Origin: Chlorella sorokiniana
Lineage: Eukaryota; Chlorophyta; Trebouxiophyceae; Chlorellales; Chlorellaceae
Reading direction: 5' to 3'
Assembly (NCBI GenBank): GCA_025917655.1
Contig: CP084616.1
Coordinates: 496,001 to 560,000 of the forward strand
DNA: 64,000 nt
The notes under the pieces were generated by a model. It was not told where the DNA came from. It searched no databases and was given only the letters and a program-made list of their open reading frames with translations. Both the position numbers and the translations under genes were made by a program. This document shows, one piece after another, positions 34,949-46,292 of the stretch. The number at the start of each line of letters is the position of its first letter. The first letter of the stretch is position 1.

Positions 34949-35323
34949 CGCGCCACTCGGAAGCAAGGTTGGCAAGCCCAATCTCTCAAGGGGAATCCAT
35001 GTTAATCCACCTTGAGCGCTGACAACGGCTCTCCGTTCGCTACGAGGCGATGTGCAAGCTGGAGGGCATCCTGGATAGCGGCAGAGCTCGGTAAGCTGCC
35101 CGAGTTACTCATGAGATGTTGTTTCCACGCTATGCGAGGGGATAGGGCCCCCTTTTGGGTCTCGGAACACAAGCAGTACTCCCTCGGCAGTACCCGTGTT
35201 TCTGCAAAATACCAGACCCTCTGTCACCCGCTTTTCGCGGCACTGGACCGAGCATCGCAAGTGAAGTCTTTGCGGCCCGACTCGCCTTTTGTGTGCAAAC
35301 GCTCTGCTGAGCTAGGGGCAGCC
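34949..35323. promoter_or_regulatory. Divergent upstream region of the kinesin gene
   Basis: This gap lies between the minus-strand C2HC candidate and the kinesin start. It is less GC-rich than the coding DNA and shows no exon that I can support. It should hold both promoters. Confidence 0.4.
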
Positions 35324-38300
35324 ATGGCGGAGAGAACGCGTCGTTCCACGCGCATCCCTCGGCCATCGGGCCCGCCAACAGTCAAACCGGCGCCCCTGGC
35401 GCCGCTCATGGAGCAGGTGGGTTGCTGGGCTGGCGGTGGCGTCAAACTGTCGCCGCCTGCTGACACCTGGTATGGTGAACCTTGCGAGGGCCTGAAGGGA
35501 AACGCCTGAAGAGCAACATGCCGGCCGTGCTTGCCGTGCACCTGCAGGAAAACATACCTGCCCTAGCCGCTGCCCCATCCAGCCGTAAGCGCAAGGTCGT
35601 GAGCCCTGCCGGCAAGTCGGGCCCGCTGGCAAAGCGCCCCGCCAGCGCGGTGGCCCGCACCGCCGCGCCCTCGGGCGAAAGGCTGCGCCGGCACCAGCGC
35701 CGGCCTCGGCCCCCGCCGCGGCCTCCGCAGACGACAGCATCTGGGATGCGGTGGCCGAGGAGACGGGGTGGACGCTGGCCGACTGCCTCAACCACAGGCT
35801 GGCGTTTGCCAGGCGCGCAGACGCCAAGGCCAAGGTGGAGGCGCTGGCGCAGCACGTCAAGCGGCTGCGGGCGGCGGGCTGGCACCTGCACGACGCATGG
35901 GAGCGGGCGGCGGCGGACGCCGAGGCGCTGAGCGCCAGCCTGGCGCGGGAGGAGGCCGCGCGGGCCGAAGACTGCGACGCGCACGACGCGCGCGCTGCGG
36001 GGCGTGCAGGCGGAGCTCGGGCGCTGAAAACTGTGGGCCAGCTGCGCGAAGCGGAGCTGGGCAGGCACAAGGAGCAGGTGATGGAGGCTTGCGGACGGTG
36101 CAGCGGCTTGAGCAGGCTCCCTGCCTGGACCTTTGCAGCCCTGAACCTGCGGCGGCGTTGCGCTTGTGCCATTGCTACGGCTCTGCTCGACTGCCATCCT
36201 ACGCCGTCTGCCGCACTGCAGGCAGAGCAGCTGCGCTGGGAGCTGGCGGCGGCGCGGGAGGGTCTGCGCGCAGCGGAGGAGGCGGCACGGGCCGCGGCGG
36301 CTGAGGGCCAACGACTGCGCGACCAGGCCGATGACCTGGCGGCGCAAGGCCGGGCGGCGGCGGCGGCGCAGCAGCAGGCCCAGCAGTACAATGCTCAGCT
36401 GCAGGAGTACAACAGCAGGATGCAGGGCGAGCTGCAGGCGAGCCTCCTTGCTTGGCAGCCAGTTTACTGGCCGATGATGGCCAGCGCATCTTGGAAGGTG
36501 TCAACTGAGCCGCTGCCGCGCAGCCTGCTGCGCTGCCGCTCTGTCTCGCTCTGACAGGGCCCCCCTCCTCTTCTGGGTCCCTCCAGGCCGCCAACGAGGC
36601 GTTGGCCAGGGCGCAGACCGAAAAGGCGGCCCTGGCGGAGGAGTGCGCCGCGCTCAAGGGGCGCGTGACGGCGCTGGAGGAGCAGGCGGCGGCGCTGGCC
36701 GCCGCCGGCAGCACCACGTTGCAGATGCGGGCGGGGGCGCTGGAGGACGCGGCCCGGCTGCGCGGCGAGGTGGCGGCGGCGGCAGCGGAGCGCGCTGCCG
36801 CTGCCACGGAGGCGGTACGGCTGCGAGGAGAGCTGGAGGCGGCCAGGTGGGCAGGGCTGATGCGGCTGAGCGGCGGCTGGATGCTGCAGGACGCATGTGG
36901 GGCCCAGCTGCTCTCACATGCTGGCAGCAGCAGCAGTGCTTCCATCCCCGATGGTTGTGCCTGGGGCTCGTGGCGCAGGCGGGAGGTGGAGCGGTTCAGG
37001 GAGGCCACCGGCAAGGATGTGGGGGCGCTGGAGGCGGAGAAGGCGGCGCGCGGCGCTCTGGAGTCGCGCACCAAGGCGCAGGTGGGAGGCCCGCGTGGCC
37101 GGGACGGGCGCTTCCAGGGTGTTGGGGCAGGCGGCCGAGGGCCCTCTGCCTGTTGCTAGCTGGCACGCACATGTCGGCACGATCTCGCGCCGGCCACAGC
37201 GCTCTTGTCGTGGATGCCTGCCAGGTATGCGCTCCTTGCTTGCCTCCTCGGTAGATACACCGCCGACACTTGTCTTGACTGCGCCCCATGCTCGCCTGCC
37301 TCCCCTGCGCTGCCGCCCCGCAGGCGGAGCTCAACTCCAACCTCCACGAGCAGGTGGTGCTGCTGCGGGAGCAGAAGGAGCTGAGCGAGGCCAAGCTGGA
37401 GAAGAGCACGGCAGAGGCGAAGAAGCTGGCCGCCAAGGTGAGCACGCGGGCCGCTGGCCGCCGACATGCTCCGGCCGGCGGTGCTGATGTGCGCTGCCGT
37501 GTCCCTCCCGCACCTGTCGATGGATTTCCAATCGTTCAAGGGGTTGGTTTGTTCTTTACAATCTATCTAGAAGGGGAAATGCATTGCTGTCTGACCCCTT
37601 CCCACCCCTACACCACCACACAAGCAGGTGAAGCGCCTGGAGAAGGAGCTGGCGCAGGCGGAGCTCAAGGTGGTGGAGGGGCAGGCGGTGCGCCGCCGCC
37701 TGCACAACGCCATCCAGGTGCGCGTGCCGGGCTGGGGGCCTGCTCAGCGGCAGCTTTGCTGCCGCAGCATGTGGGGCCGCCGTCGTCACCTGTACAAGGC
37801 AAAGGCAATGCTGGCTGGCTGGCATGTCACCGAGCCTCTGCGGTGGTGTTGCGCCCTTGTCCGTCGCAGGAGCTGAAGGGCAACATCCGCGTGTTCTGCC
37901 GCGTGAGGCCGCCCTGCGAGGGGGAGGCCGCCGACGCCGCCCCGGCCGCCCTGTGCTGGCCTACCCGGCTGCCGGCGACCTGGCTGGGCGGGGTCTGGAG
38001 CTGAGCCAGCCGCCGGCGGGGGCAAGGGCGGCGACCGCGACGTGCAGGCCCACAGCTTTGGCTTCGACCGCGTGTTTGCGCCCTCAGCCTCCCAGGTGGG
38101 TGCTTCCAGGCAGCTGCGCTGGACCCCAGACCTCTCTTCCCCTTGCGCCGTGCGGCATGCCGCCCCGCTTGCCGACTGCTCGCCCTGCTCTGGGTTGTTC
38201 GGGCCAGCATGCTTGCCTGGCCAGCGTTGCCATGCTTATGGGCGCTCCCACCTTCAACTTTCCCGCCCTGCCGCTGCGCGACTGGCCACCAAGCAGGGCG

Positions 38301-40570
38301 AGGTGTTTGAGGAGATCAGCCAGCTGGTGCAGTCGGCGCTGGACGGCTACAAGGTCTGCATCTTCGCATGTGAGTGGATGGCGGCGTGCTGCACGCCAGC
38401 CGTGCTGCTGCGCTGGCGGCCCCAGCCTGGAAGCATGCCGTGTGCACGCGCATGCGCATGCGAATCTTCTGGCAGCAGGCTGCGTGCCAGTCTGGGCGGT
38501 GCGATGGCAGTTGAGGCTGCAGCAGCACCTGCCATGCATGGTAGCAGCAGCAGTGCAAATGCAGGGTGCACACAGGCGTCAGCCGCCTGCTACAGCCCCC
38601 GGCCGGCCGAGCCGCAGCTGCCTGCGATCCCATTGCTTTTTGTCCCCCTGCAGACGGCCAGACGGGCAGCGGCAAGACGCACACGATGATGGGGAGCCCA
38701 GATGAGCCGGGATGATCCCCGGGCCATGGATCAGGTGAGGGCCCTGTGCAACCAGCCGGCTGACCTCCCCCTGTCGAAGCTGCTTGGTGTTGTACAAGGA
38801 AATGCGTGTTTTACAAGGGTGCAGCAGCTGCGTGCCTGGCAGCTGTGGCCGGGTGCAAGCGACTCGTAGGGCTAAGGCAGGACACCCACATGTTCCATCT
38901 CCCACCGCTGCCCCCCTGTTGCCAGGTGTTTGCCACCGCAAAGCAGCTGGCTGCCCAGGGCTGGAAGTACGAGATGAAGGCCGCCATGCTGGTGCGGGCT
39001 GGGAGCCGCTGTGATGTTGTAGCGTAATCAGCCCCCTTGTGCCCTGCTTGCCTTCCACGGGTCACCTTCCCTCTTCGTTCCTCCATGTCATTCTCCTATG
39101 TCTTTCTTTCCTCCCCGCCTGCCCTCCTAACAGGAGATTTACAACGAGGAGCTGCGGGACCTGCTGGGCAAGGGACCCCCCGCCGGCAAGAAGCACGGGG
39201 TGGGTGGCGGCGGCGGCCGCGCGCTGCGGTGCCTCTTCGCCTCCCCGTCCGCCCCTGCTCTGCTCCCCCTTGCTCGCCACAGCTCGTGCGGCTGCTCGCG
39301 CTCGCACTTGTTCCTTGCCTCGAAAACTCAGGGAAAGCAGCCCTTTGGTCCACCTCGCTTAAGGGAATTTACCGCTGCCAACCACAGCGATCTGTACACG
39401 AACATGTAAACATGTTTCCTGCTTTCCGCCCTCCCCGTGTCCTGCCCCCACCCGGCAGATCGTGCATGACGACAAGGCGGGCTCCACCACCGTGTCCTTC
39501 CTGGAGTACGCCGACGTGAGCCAGCCACAGCGCGTGGCGGCGCTGCTGGAGCGCGCGATGCGGGCGCGCTCGGTGGGCGCCACCGCCATGAACGAGCAGT
39601 CCAGCCGCTCCCACATGGTGTTCCAGCTGGCCATCGAGGGCGCCAACGCAGAGACGGGGCAGAAGGCCAGGGGTGAGTGTGTCTGTGGGTGGGGGTGGGG
39701 TGGGGTGGGCAGTGACAAGGTGGTGGTGGTGGGGGGGGGGGAGTGGGGCGCGTGGCGTTGGTGTGCGGTTGGGATCGTGCTGGTCTGCGGGGTTTCAGCG
39801 TCAGAACCACTGCCCTGACCTTATTCCAAGCTGACTTTTCCAACTCCTGCCCCCATCCCCATCCTGGCCAGGCCTGCTCAACCTGATTGACCTGGCAGGC
39901 AGCGAGCGCATCCTCAAGTCCGGGGTGGCGGGGAGCGCCTCAAGGAGACGCAGGTTTGCATGCCGGCCTGCAGGCAGACGACACATACAGCTGCAAAGCA
40001 GCCGTGCTCTGGGTCTGGCTGCCGGTTGGACATGGGCTTAGCCGCACCCGCCTGGCATGCGGCCAAGTGGCCAAGTCAGCTGCTGCTCGGCCAACCATCT
40101 GTCGCCCCCCCCACACAGTCCATCAACAAGTCGCTGTCGTCGCTGGGTGATGTGATTGCGGCGCTGGCCAACCGGGAGGCCCACGTGCCCTACCGCAACC
40201 CAAGCTCACCTTCTTGCTGCAGAACAGCCTGGGGGTGAGGCGCTTTTGGCGGGGGAAGGCAGAAGGGGGCAGGGGGTGGTGAGGGGCCCAGCAGAAGCGG
40301 CTGGTGCAGTGGCGGGCACAGCACCTGGGCAGCAGGCTTGCCGCAACCCGTCCTGCACCCCGCTGGCATTGCTTCTCATGCTTATTTGCCTACTTAACCC
40401 AGCCCCCTGGCGGCACGCGTGCAGGCGCCAGCAGCAAGACGCTCATGTTTGTCAACATCTCGCCCGCGGCCGAGTCGGCGCAGGAGAGCCTGTGCTCGCT
40501 GCGCTTCGCCGCCAAGGTCAACGCTTGCGAGATCGGCACCGCACGGCGCAACCTCACCACCAGCAAGTGA
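35324..40570 (+). CDS. Kinesin-14, C-terminal minus-end motor
   Basis: Kinesin-14 motors move to microtubule minus ends and act in spindle assembly or, in plants, cargo and nuclear movement. Exon 1 (35324-35416) encodes [18 protein letters not shown]. Exon 2 carries SSRKRKVV, a possible nuclear signal. A coiled-coil stalk rich in Ala, Glu, Arg and Gln follows, from about 35760 to 37700. The neck and motor start is [15 protein letters not shown] near 37870. The P-loop is split by an intron (IFA / [10 protein letters not shown] near 38654). Switch I is [13 protein letters not shown] near 39600, switch II is [10 protein letters not shown] near 39885, and [16 protein letters not shown] lies near 40125. 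The protein ends shortly after the motor at TGA 40570, as in kinesin-14. Frame breaks near 35700, 38010, 38710 and 38720 lie in G or C runs. TGTAA occurs at 40928-40932. Confidence 0.94.
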
Positions 40571-40760
40571 GGGGCAAGCTTGGCAGACGCAGCCAATCGG
40601 CGGCACACACTAGAAACTTGGAGGCGGTTGGTGCCTTGCCAGCTGCTGTGGCAGCGGCGGTTGGTGCCTCGCCGCTGCGTTTCCACTCCCCCGGCATTTC
40701 CTGGGCTTGTTCACCGATGACCATCCAATTTGCACTGCCTCACGTTTGACTCGCGACCAA

Positions 40761-41252
40761 TTAACACCCACTGCCAACCTCCCCCATTGGCTGTTTTGCT
40801 ATCGACATCCCATCCTGCCGACTTCCATATCCCCACTGCGCAACAACCATGGATGCATCCGTTGGCAGCTGCATCAGCTCGTCAGTGGTCATGCCTGGCA
40901 CGGCTGAGGCCTGCTGCCAGCATGCCCTGTAATCAATACAACTGCCGAGCGCCTGCAGAGGGCTGGGTGGGGGTGGAAGCAGTGGGGCCACTGGCCATGG
41001 CTTCGGGTCTCCTTTGAGCGGTTCTCTGTTCAATGTGAGGTCGAAATACAGAGCCTGACTTGCCAGCTCTTCATGCAGGATGTCTTGAGGGGCCTCTTTC
41101 CTCAGGCCTTCAGCAGCACGCTTCAGCCGCCTATGCAACTCTCTCTCCATTTCCCCATCCAAGGTCAATCTCTTTAGTGCAGGGCCTGGGAGGAGAGGCC
41201 AGCTTGGCTTTGAAACGACTCCTGCCTCACCTTCCCCATCACTTTCTACCAT
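40761..41252 (-). CDS. Doubtful minus-strand ORF
   Basis: An open frame of about 163 codons from ATG 41252 encodes MVESDGEGEAGVVSKPSWP and an amphipathic stretch (EMERELHRRLKRAAEGLRKE). It lies in the region expected for the kinesin 3' UTR and overlaps that gene's likely TGTAA signal. Its codons end in A or T far more often than most genes here. The residue pattern looks like a real protein, but I do not recognise it. It could equally be a chance frame in a less GC-rich stretch. If real, it is head to head with the next gene, 66 bases apart. Confidence 0.3.
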   Translation of the reverse strand: MVESDGEGEAGVVSKPSWPLLPGPALKRLTLDGEMERELHRRLKRAAEGLRKEAPQDILHEELASQALYFDLTLNREPLKGDPKPWPVAPLLPPPPSPLQALGSCIDYRACWQQASAVPGMTTDELMQLPTDASMVVAQWGYGSRQDGMSIAKQPMGEVGSGC

Positions 41253-41318
41253 TATCAGCGGCAAATCCAATAGGTGCCTTTGCAACACGATCTCCAGCTG
41301 GAAGGGCGGGGCAAAGTC

Positions 41319-43678
41319 ATGACTTCGCCACAGCCGCCGACCCCACCGCTGCCGCTGCCGCTCCCTGCGCCAGCGCTCGCTCCGGCTGCACAGGCTTTGA
41401 ATCATCATCAACAGCAGCTTGCAGGCAGCCTTGCTGGCAGCCAGGGCAGCCGCTTCCCCAGCGTGGACAGCGCACTCAGCGCCGCTCAGTGGCGTGTGGC
41501 GGCGGGCCTGCTGAGCACAGACAGCGCGCAGGGCGTGACGCGGCCGCGCCCCAAAGATGCGTACTTCTCGGTCAAGGCAAGGGATTCCTACCACACAGGC
41601 GCTGGCTGGGGCCGGCAGAGCGGCCACACGACTGCTTGCTGGCGTGGCGCATGCACAACATGCCAGCTTGGGAGAGACACCAACCTACCTGCATGCGCTC
41701 CCTCCGTGCGCCCCCCCCGCCCCCACAGATCAAGCGCCGTGAGGAGCCCGGCCTGCCCCCACGGAGCGCTCTGTGGGGCGGCTGGGACTGGCGGCAGCGG
41801 CGGTGGCGCGGACCTGGTGCGTCTGTGGCGCAACCTGCGGGACCGCGCAGGGGAGGTGCGTGTGCCCGCGCTGGCAACGCTCGCTGTGCCCTGCTTGCTT
41901 ACCCCCGCGTTTGCAAGCTTGCAAGCCCTTAAGGGCTGCATACTGGGTCCGTTTGCACATGCAAGGGATGCAGACTGGGTGTGCACCCTGACTTGCTTCG
42001 GATGGGCTTAATAGGCCTGCCGGTTGGGGGATCAGGCCAGGTGGCCACCGCTCCCCCACACGCGCCCCTGTCCCGGCCGGAGCTGCAGGCAGGAGGTCCC
42101 GCAGAGGCCCCAGCCAGCGTGGAGCTGAACGTGCCCGGCAGCGATGCAGGGTACAGGAGAGATGCGGCCCTGCTGCGCGCGCTGAGGTCAGCATCGCTTC
42201 CATCCGGCCCATCTGTTGGGTTCCTTCTGCGAGCGTCGGTTGTTGCTGACAGGCACAGGCCTTTGCTGGGGCCCAGGCTGCAAGCCTGGCGCCCGTGCGG
42301 GATATGCACGCAAGCAAACGACCCGACCGCGTGCACGCAGGGCGGCAACCACTGCGGACGCCATGGCACGGCTGCTCAAGCGCCTGCTGCCCACAGCTGC
42401 ACAGCGCCCGCCTGGCGTGCGCAAGCGCCGCCAGGGGCCCAGTTGGGGCAGCCGCCCTGCGTCGGATGACAGCGAGGGGGAAGAATGGCTGCTGCCTGCC
42501 GCGCAGCCAGGGTCGCTGGAGGAAGCAGGGCTGGGAAGGGAGCGGCGGAGCAAGCGGCAACGGCAGGCACAGATCGCCGTCAGCGGGCAGCCTGAGCCAC
42601 GGCATGAGCCAGGGGCGGATGCACAGGAAGAGCAGCTGAAGCAGGCAGCCGGGCAGCACACAAGCCAGCGGCCGGAGCAACAGCTGGGCCGGGAAACTCC
42701 AGGGCTCATTGGACCGGTGCCGCCCTCCGTCTCGGCACCCATCCCACCCCATGGCAGCGTTCATAGAGGGGCACAAGCGCCCAAGAAGCAAGCAGCAGCA
42801 GAGCATGACAAGAAGACACTGCAGGCCCAGTTTGAGCTGCTGGGCTGCGTGGCAGGCCTGCCCTCCCTGCGCCTGCAGGCCCTGCGCAGGCTGGCTTCAC
42901 TTGGGGGCGGCTCCGTGCTGCAGGTGCTTGGGTCGGCCCCTTCCTGTTTTCTGGCGGCTGCTGTGCTGCCCTGAAGCACTGCGGCTGTCTGTAGTCCTCT
43001 GAATCGCCTTTGCTGTGGCCTCCCTGCCTGCAGGAGCTGCTGCCCCGGTGGCCCACGCTGCCGCCGGCAGCCCAGGAGACCGTCTTTCAGGCGGCTCGAG
43101 TCACTGCAAAGCACGAGCTGTGGGATGAGGTGGACCAGCGCCTACTCCTGGCTCTGGCCGCTTGCCGGCAGCTTCACCTGGTCACCGCCAACCTAGAGCC
43201 AGCCAACAGCGCCACAGGCTGCGCAGCCGAGCCGGGTGCTGGCGCCGCCGCTGCCGCAGCGGAGCCCGACAACCGCCACCTGCTGTCTGAGGCTATCGCG
43301 GCTTTCCTGGAGGCTTCAGAAGGGGCAGGGATAGCAGACAGCGAGGCGCTGCTACGACCGCTGCAGCTCCTGTACCTGAGCGGGCGGGGGTGGGTGGTGC
43401 GGCGCTCAGGGTGCGTCGCTATACTCGCCCCCATGCTCCTTCCTTCTCGCCCTCGGAGCACCTGTCGGCAGCAGCACTGCATCAGCCCGTGTCAACCCCT
43501 GCCTTGATCTCCATCACCGCAGGATCTGCTTGTGGGAGGATTCCAGGAGCAAGCAGAGCCCCGCTGGGCAGCGCTGGACCCATCCGCCCAGCTGGACGTG
43601 TTTGATGCAGCGCTGATGGCGGCGGCAGCGGGCGCTTGGGCCCGTCTGGACGAGAGTTTGCATGTGGCGCTTAGCTGA
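41319..43678 (+). CDS. Unknown protein with helical C-terminal half
   Basis: Exon 1 (41319-41576) starts MTSPQPPTPP, is Pro/Gln-rich, and ends KDAYFSVK. It joins through a GC-AG intron to KRREEPG at 41728. Later exons encode GADLVRLWRNLRDRAGE, a segment ending SVELNVPGSDAGYRRDAALL, and a hydrophilic region with DDSEGEEWLL and KRQRQ. The last exons are Leu/Ala-rich and helical: QFELLGCVAGLPSLRLQALR, ELWDEVDQRLLLALAACR, LLVGGFQEQAEPRWAALD and LDVFDAALMAAAAGAWARLD, ending at TGA 43678. The Lys/Arg cluster could be a nuclear signal. A frame shift lies near 41775. No known domain was recognised, and the C-terminal half might be a helical repeat. Confidence 0.68.
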
Positions 43679-44124
43679 CCCGATCTTTTTGCGAGTTGTA
43701 GCCTTTTCCAAGTCTCCCAGGGCGCCACTTCTGTCATTTCAGTCGCAGGACCAGGGCGCAGCACGGACATCATGTGTTCTCGGGCGAGCTGAATATGCGT
43801 GCAGTTCCGCGCTCTAGAGTATCTCAACGAATCTTGAGCCATCCCTGACAAAGAAAGGCGCTGCTGCGCACTTTTTGACGAGTACCCTACCCGAGACAGC
43901 ACCGGAACAATCCTTCCGCCAGGCATTAGGTCTGCAACACACTATACGGCGTGCTTGTATAATTGCAAGCTGCGCCGGCGTTGTTCCTGCCCGCTGTGAG
44001 CGAATACAGCCCCGCCTCTGCTGTGTGCGCTCCGCCGCCAGGAGTCGACTACAACCCAGTCTTGTGCGGCTGCTGTCCCCGCTGAAGCATCCGTCCCTGC
44101 GTTTGTCAACAGGATTGACTGATA
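43679..44124. promoter_or_regulatory. Intergenic and upstream region of the RING gene
   Basis: This gap separates two plus-strand genes. The sequence is less GC-rich and has no good exon. A CAACAG just before the next start (44107-44112) could be the acceptor of a 5' UTR intron. Confidence 0.4.
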
Positions 44125-46129
44125 ATGCCGTTTGAGTTTGGTTCATCGAGGGTAATTGAGGTGGTGGTGGCGACGGATGATGACCTGTCTGCACAGATCG
44201 GCAGCACGAGGGTCTTCAACCTAATCGACTTTGCCCAGGTGCGCGTTGGGGGAACTGCGTGTGCTGCGGAGCCGTGGACTGAGGATCATGGGGCGCTAGA
44301 GCCAGCAAGTCTCCTTGTGCGCTCCTGCGGTGCAGGTTTCTGTGCGGTTTGACATGCGGGCAAACCAGACATGCTCCGATCTTCACAGGAGGGTATCCGA
44401 TGAACTGGGTGGTGACATGGACCAGCAACGCCTCTGGAACTTCAATCTTTCCAGCACCATTGGAAGCCGGCCTGCTGTGCTGCGTTCCTCTGAGGCCATT
44501 GGGGTAAGCCTCCATGGTTGCTCAGCGGGATGCATCCTGTGCAGTCCACTGCCAGCTTCCTTGCACGTGAGCATCCTTGAGCATGTGACACATGCAGGTT
44601 CAGGCTGGCAGCGGCAATCAGTTGCACCTCTACTTAAAGCGGAACACCCCACGTCGGACTCCATTGTTCAATCTGTCTGAGCAAGGGCGTCAGGAACCAA
44701 TCCTGCTGTTCGTGAAGCGTTACGATGCGGCGGCACGCCGCATTCACTACGTGGGCTCGTTTGAGGCAGACCCGAAGACGCTTATCAGGGTAGGATTTGC
44801 CTGCAACGTTGCTAACTGGCAGGGCACGAATTTCATTAACTGCAGCATGCAGGCTGGCCCAGATTCACGTATCCCTCGCTGCCACGGTGGCCGCAGGATT
44901 TTGCACTGGAGATCGGCAGCGCCAGCTGCATGTTGGCCGGGCGCAACCTGCAGATCTGGCGAGAGCAGAAAATTCTGTTCACCTTGACGCTGAGCCCACT
45001 GCGTCTGGGTCCCCTCTCAGCGCAAACATCCACATTGGAGTCCTGCGCGCTGCAGACCGGTGATATCATTGTTGTTCAGCCTGAGCTGGCAGAGGTGCGG
45101 CGGCATGTGCAGGGCCCTAAGTGCATCCTGCGGCATGGGTGGCTGCGTGCACACCCTTCTTGTATATTCTGTTGTGTTACGTATGCGAGGCAAGAGTATG
45201 CGAGCTGCAGTCTGTGCCTGTTCTGTGCAGGCACAGGCGCAGCGCATTCCTGCGCCATTCAAACGGGCAGACACTTTCTTCCAGATGATTCAAGACCAAG
45301 AAAAATTGCAGTTTGCAGCACATCCGAATGGCGCTTTACAGGCTGGCCGTGCGGCAGCTGCCAGCGGGGAATTGAACCAACGTTTTGGTGCAGTGAGGCT
45401 GGATGGCAGATCCCACGAAGAGCAGCCTGCAGCGGCGGCGCCGTTACTTCCAGCTGTTGTGGCGCGGCAAGTGGTGCAGCTGCAGCAAGCTGTGAGCCAG
45501 GCCCTGCAAGATGCTGCGAGAGGGGAAGACGACAGAGCACGCAGCCTTTCCAGCGCGTTGGAGGAGCGCAACGCAGAGATGCAACGCCTGCGAGAGGAGC
45601 TGCGCCAGAAGGATGAGGATCTGCAGCGCCTGCGAAACAAGCTGCGCGAGAACGCAGAAGCGATGCAACGCCTCCGGAGCGACCTGGCTGAGCGCGAGGA
45701 CGCCATGCAGCGCCTTGAAGCGGAGCCAACCGAGCTGCGCCGCCAGCTGGCCGTGCTGCGGGGGACGCAGAGGCCTGCAGGTGGGCAGGTATCGCTGGGC
45801 GCCCGCTCAGCTGTGCACTCCCCCATTCTGCTCGTGTGTTTCGCGCCCCTCACTTGCAGCAAGCTGCCTGCAGGGACATGACGGCGCATGAGCTGCATTC
45901 TGCGGTGGCTGACATGGAGGCAGCCGAAGCGGCGCTGCGCCAGCTGGCCGTCGAGCGGCGCGTTGAGGAGGCCCGGCAGGAGGCCACCGCATGCCCCATC
46001 TGCTTGGAGCGGGCCAAGGACACACGCATCGACTGCGGGCACCTACTGTGCAGCGCGTGCAGCCAGCGGGTGAACAGGTGCCCGGTCTGTCGGGAGCTTG
46101 TGACGTCACGCCAGCGCGCCTTTGTGTGA
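44125..46129 (+). CDS. USP7/UBP12-type ubiquitin-like module, coiled coil, RING finger
   Basis: Six exons fit in phase: 44125-44238, 44336-44503, 44598-44789, 44846 (or 44897)-45094, 45231-45788 and 45860-46129, giving about 516 (or 499) residues. Residues 1-240 match the HUBL1/2 region of USP7 and plant UBP12/13: DDDLSAQIGSTRVFNLIDFA, DQQRLWNFNLSS, QLHLYLKRNT, EPILLFVKRYD, RRIHYVGSFE and LQTGDIIVVQPEL. An FKRADTFFQMIQDQEKLQF stretch resembles the start of the next UBP12 segment. A coiled coil follows with repeated MQRLR/LQRLR heptads. The last exon has a complete C3HC4 RING (CPIC, C-x-H, C-x2-C, CPVC) and ends at TGA. The catalytic protease domain and MATH domain are absent. It is probably an E3 ubiquitin ligase using a deubiquitinase-type docking module. 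No frame correction is needed. Confidence 0.87.
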
Positions 46130-46292
46130 GGCCCCCAGGACTGGCTGGTTTGCGCATCGGCAGCAATTGATCCCCAGCCCTTTGGTGCACCTTACTACGT
46201 TCCATAGGTGACAGTGCATAAAATGCCAATGCACGTGATGGCAGCTGGAAACAAAATGCTGAACAAGGTACTGCCGGCAGCCAGGCCCCTCG
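46130..46292. other. Short convergent 3' region
   Basis: Only 163 bases separate the stop codons of the RING gene and the remodeller, so the two 3' UTRs probably overlap or are very short. Confidence 0.5.

Noticed and set aside
38654-38740. Programmed ribosomal frameshifting in the kinesin P-loop exon
   Set aside because: Two separate corrections in ten bases, both in homopolymers and with no slippery heptamer or downstream structure, point to sequence errors.
43679-44124. Possible RNA gene in the less GC-rich gap
   Set aside because: I could not find a cloverleaf, box A/B or other RNA signature.
44125-46129. Horizontal transfer of the RING gene because of its lower GC
   Set aside because: It has six phase-consistent introns and plant-type UBP12 similarity, and the neighbouring non-coding DNA is also less GC-rich.
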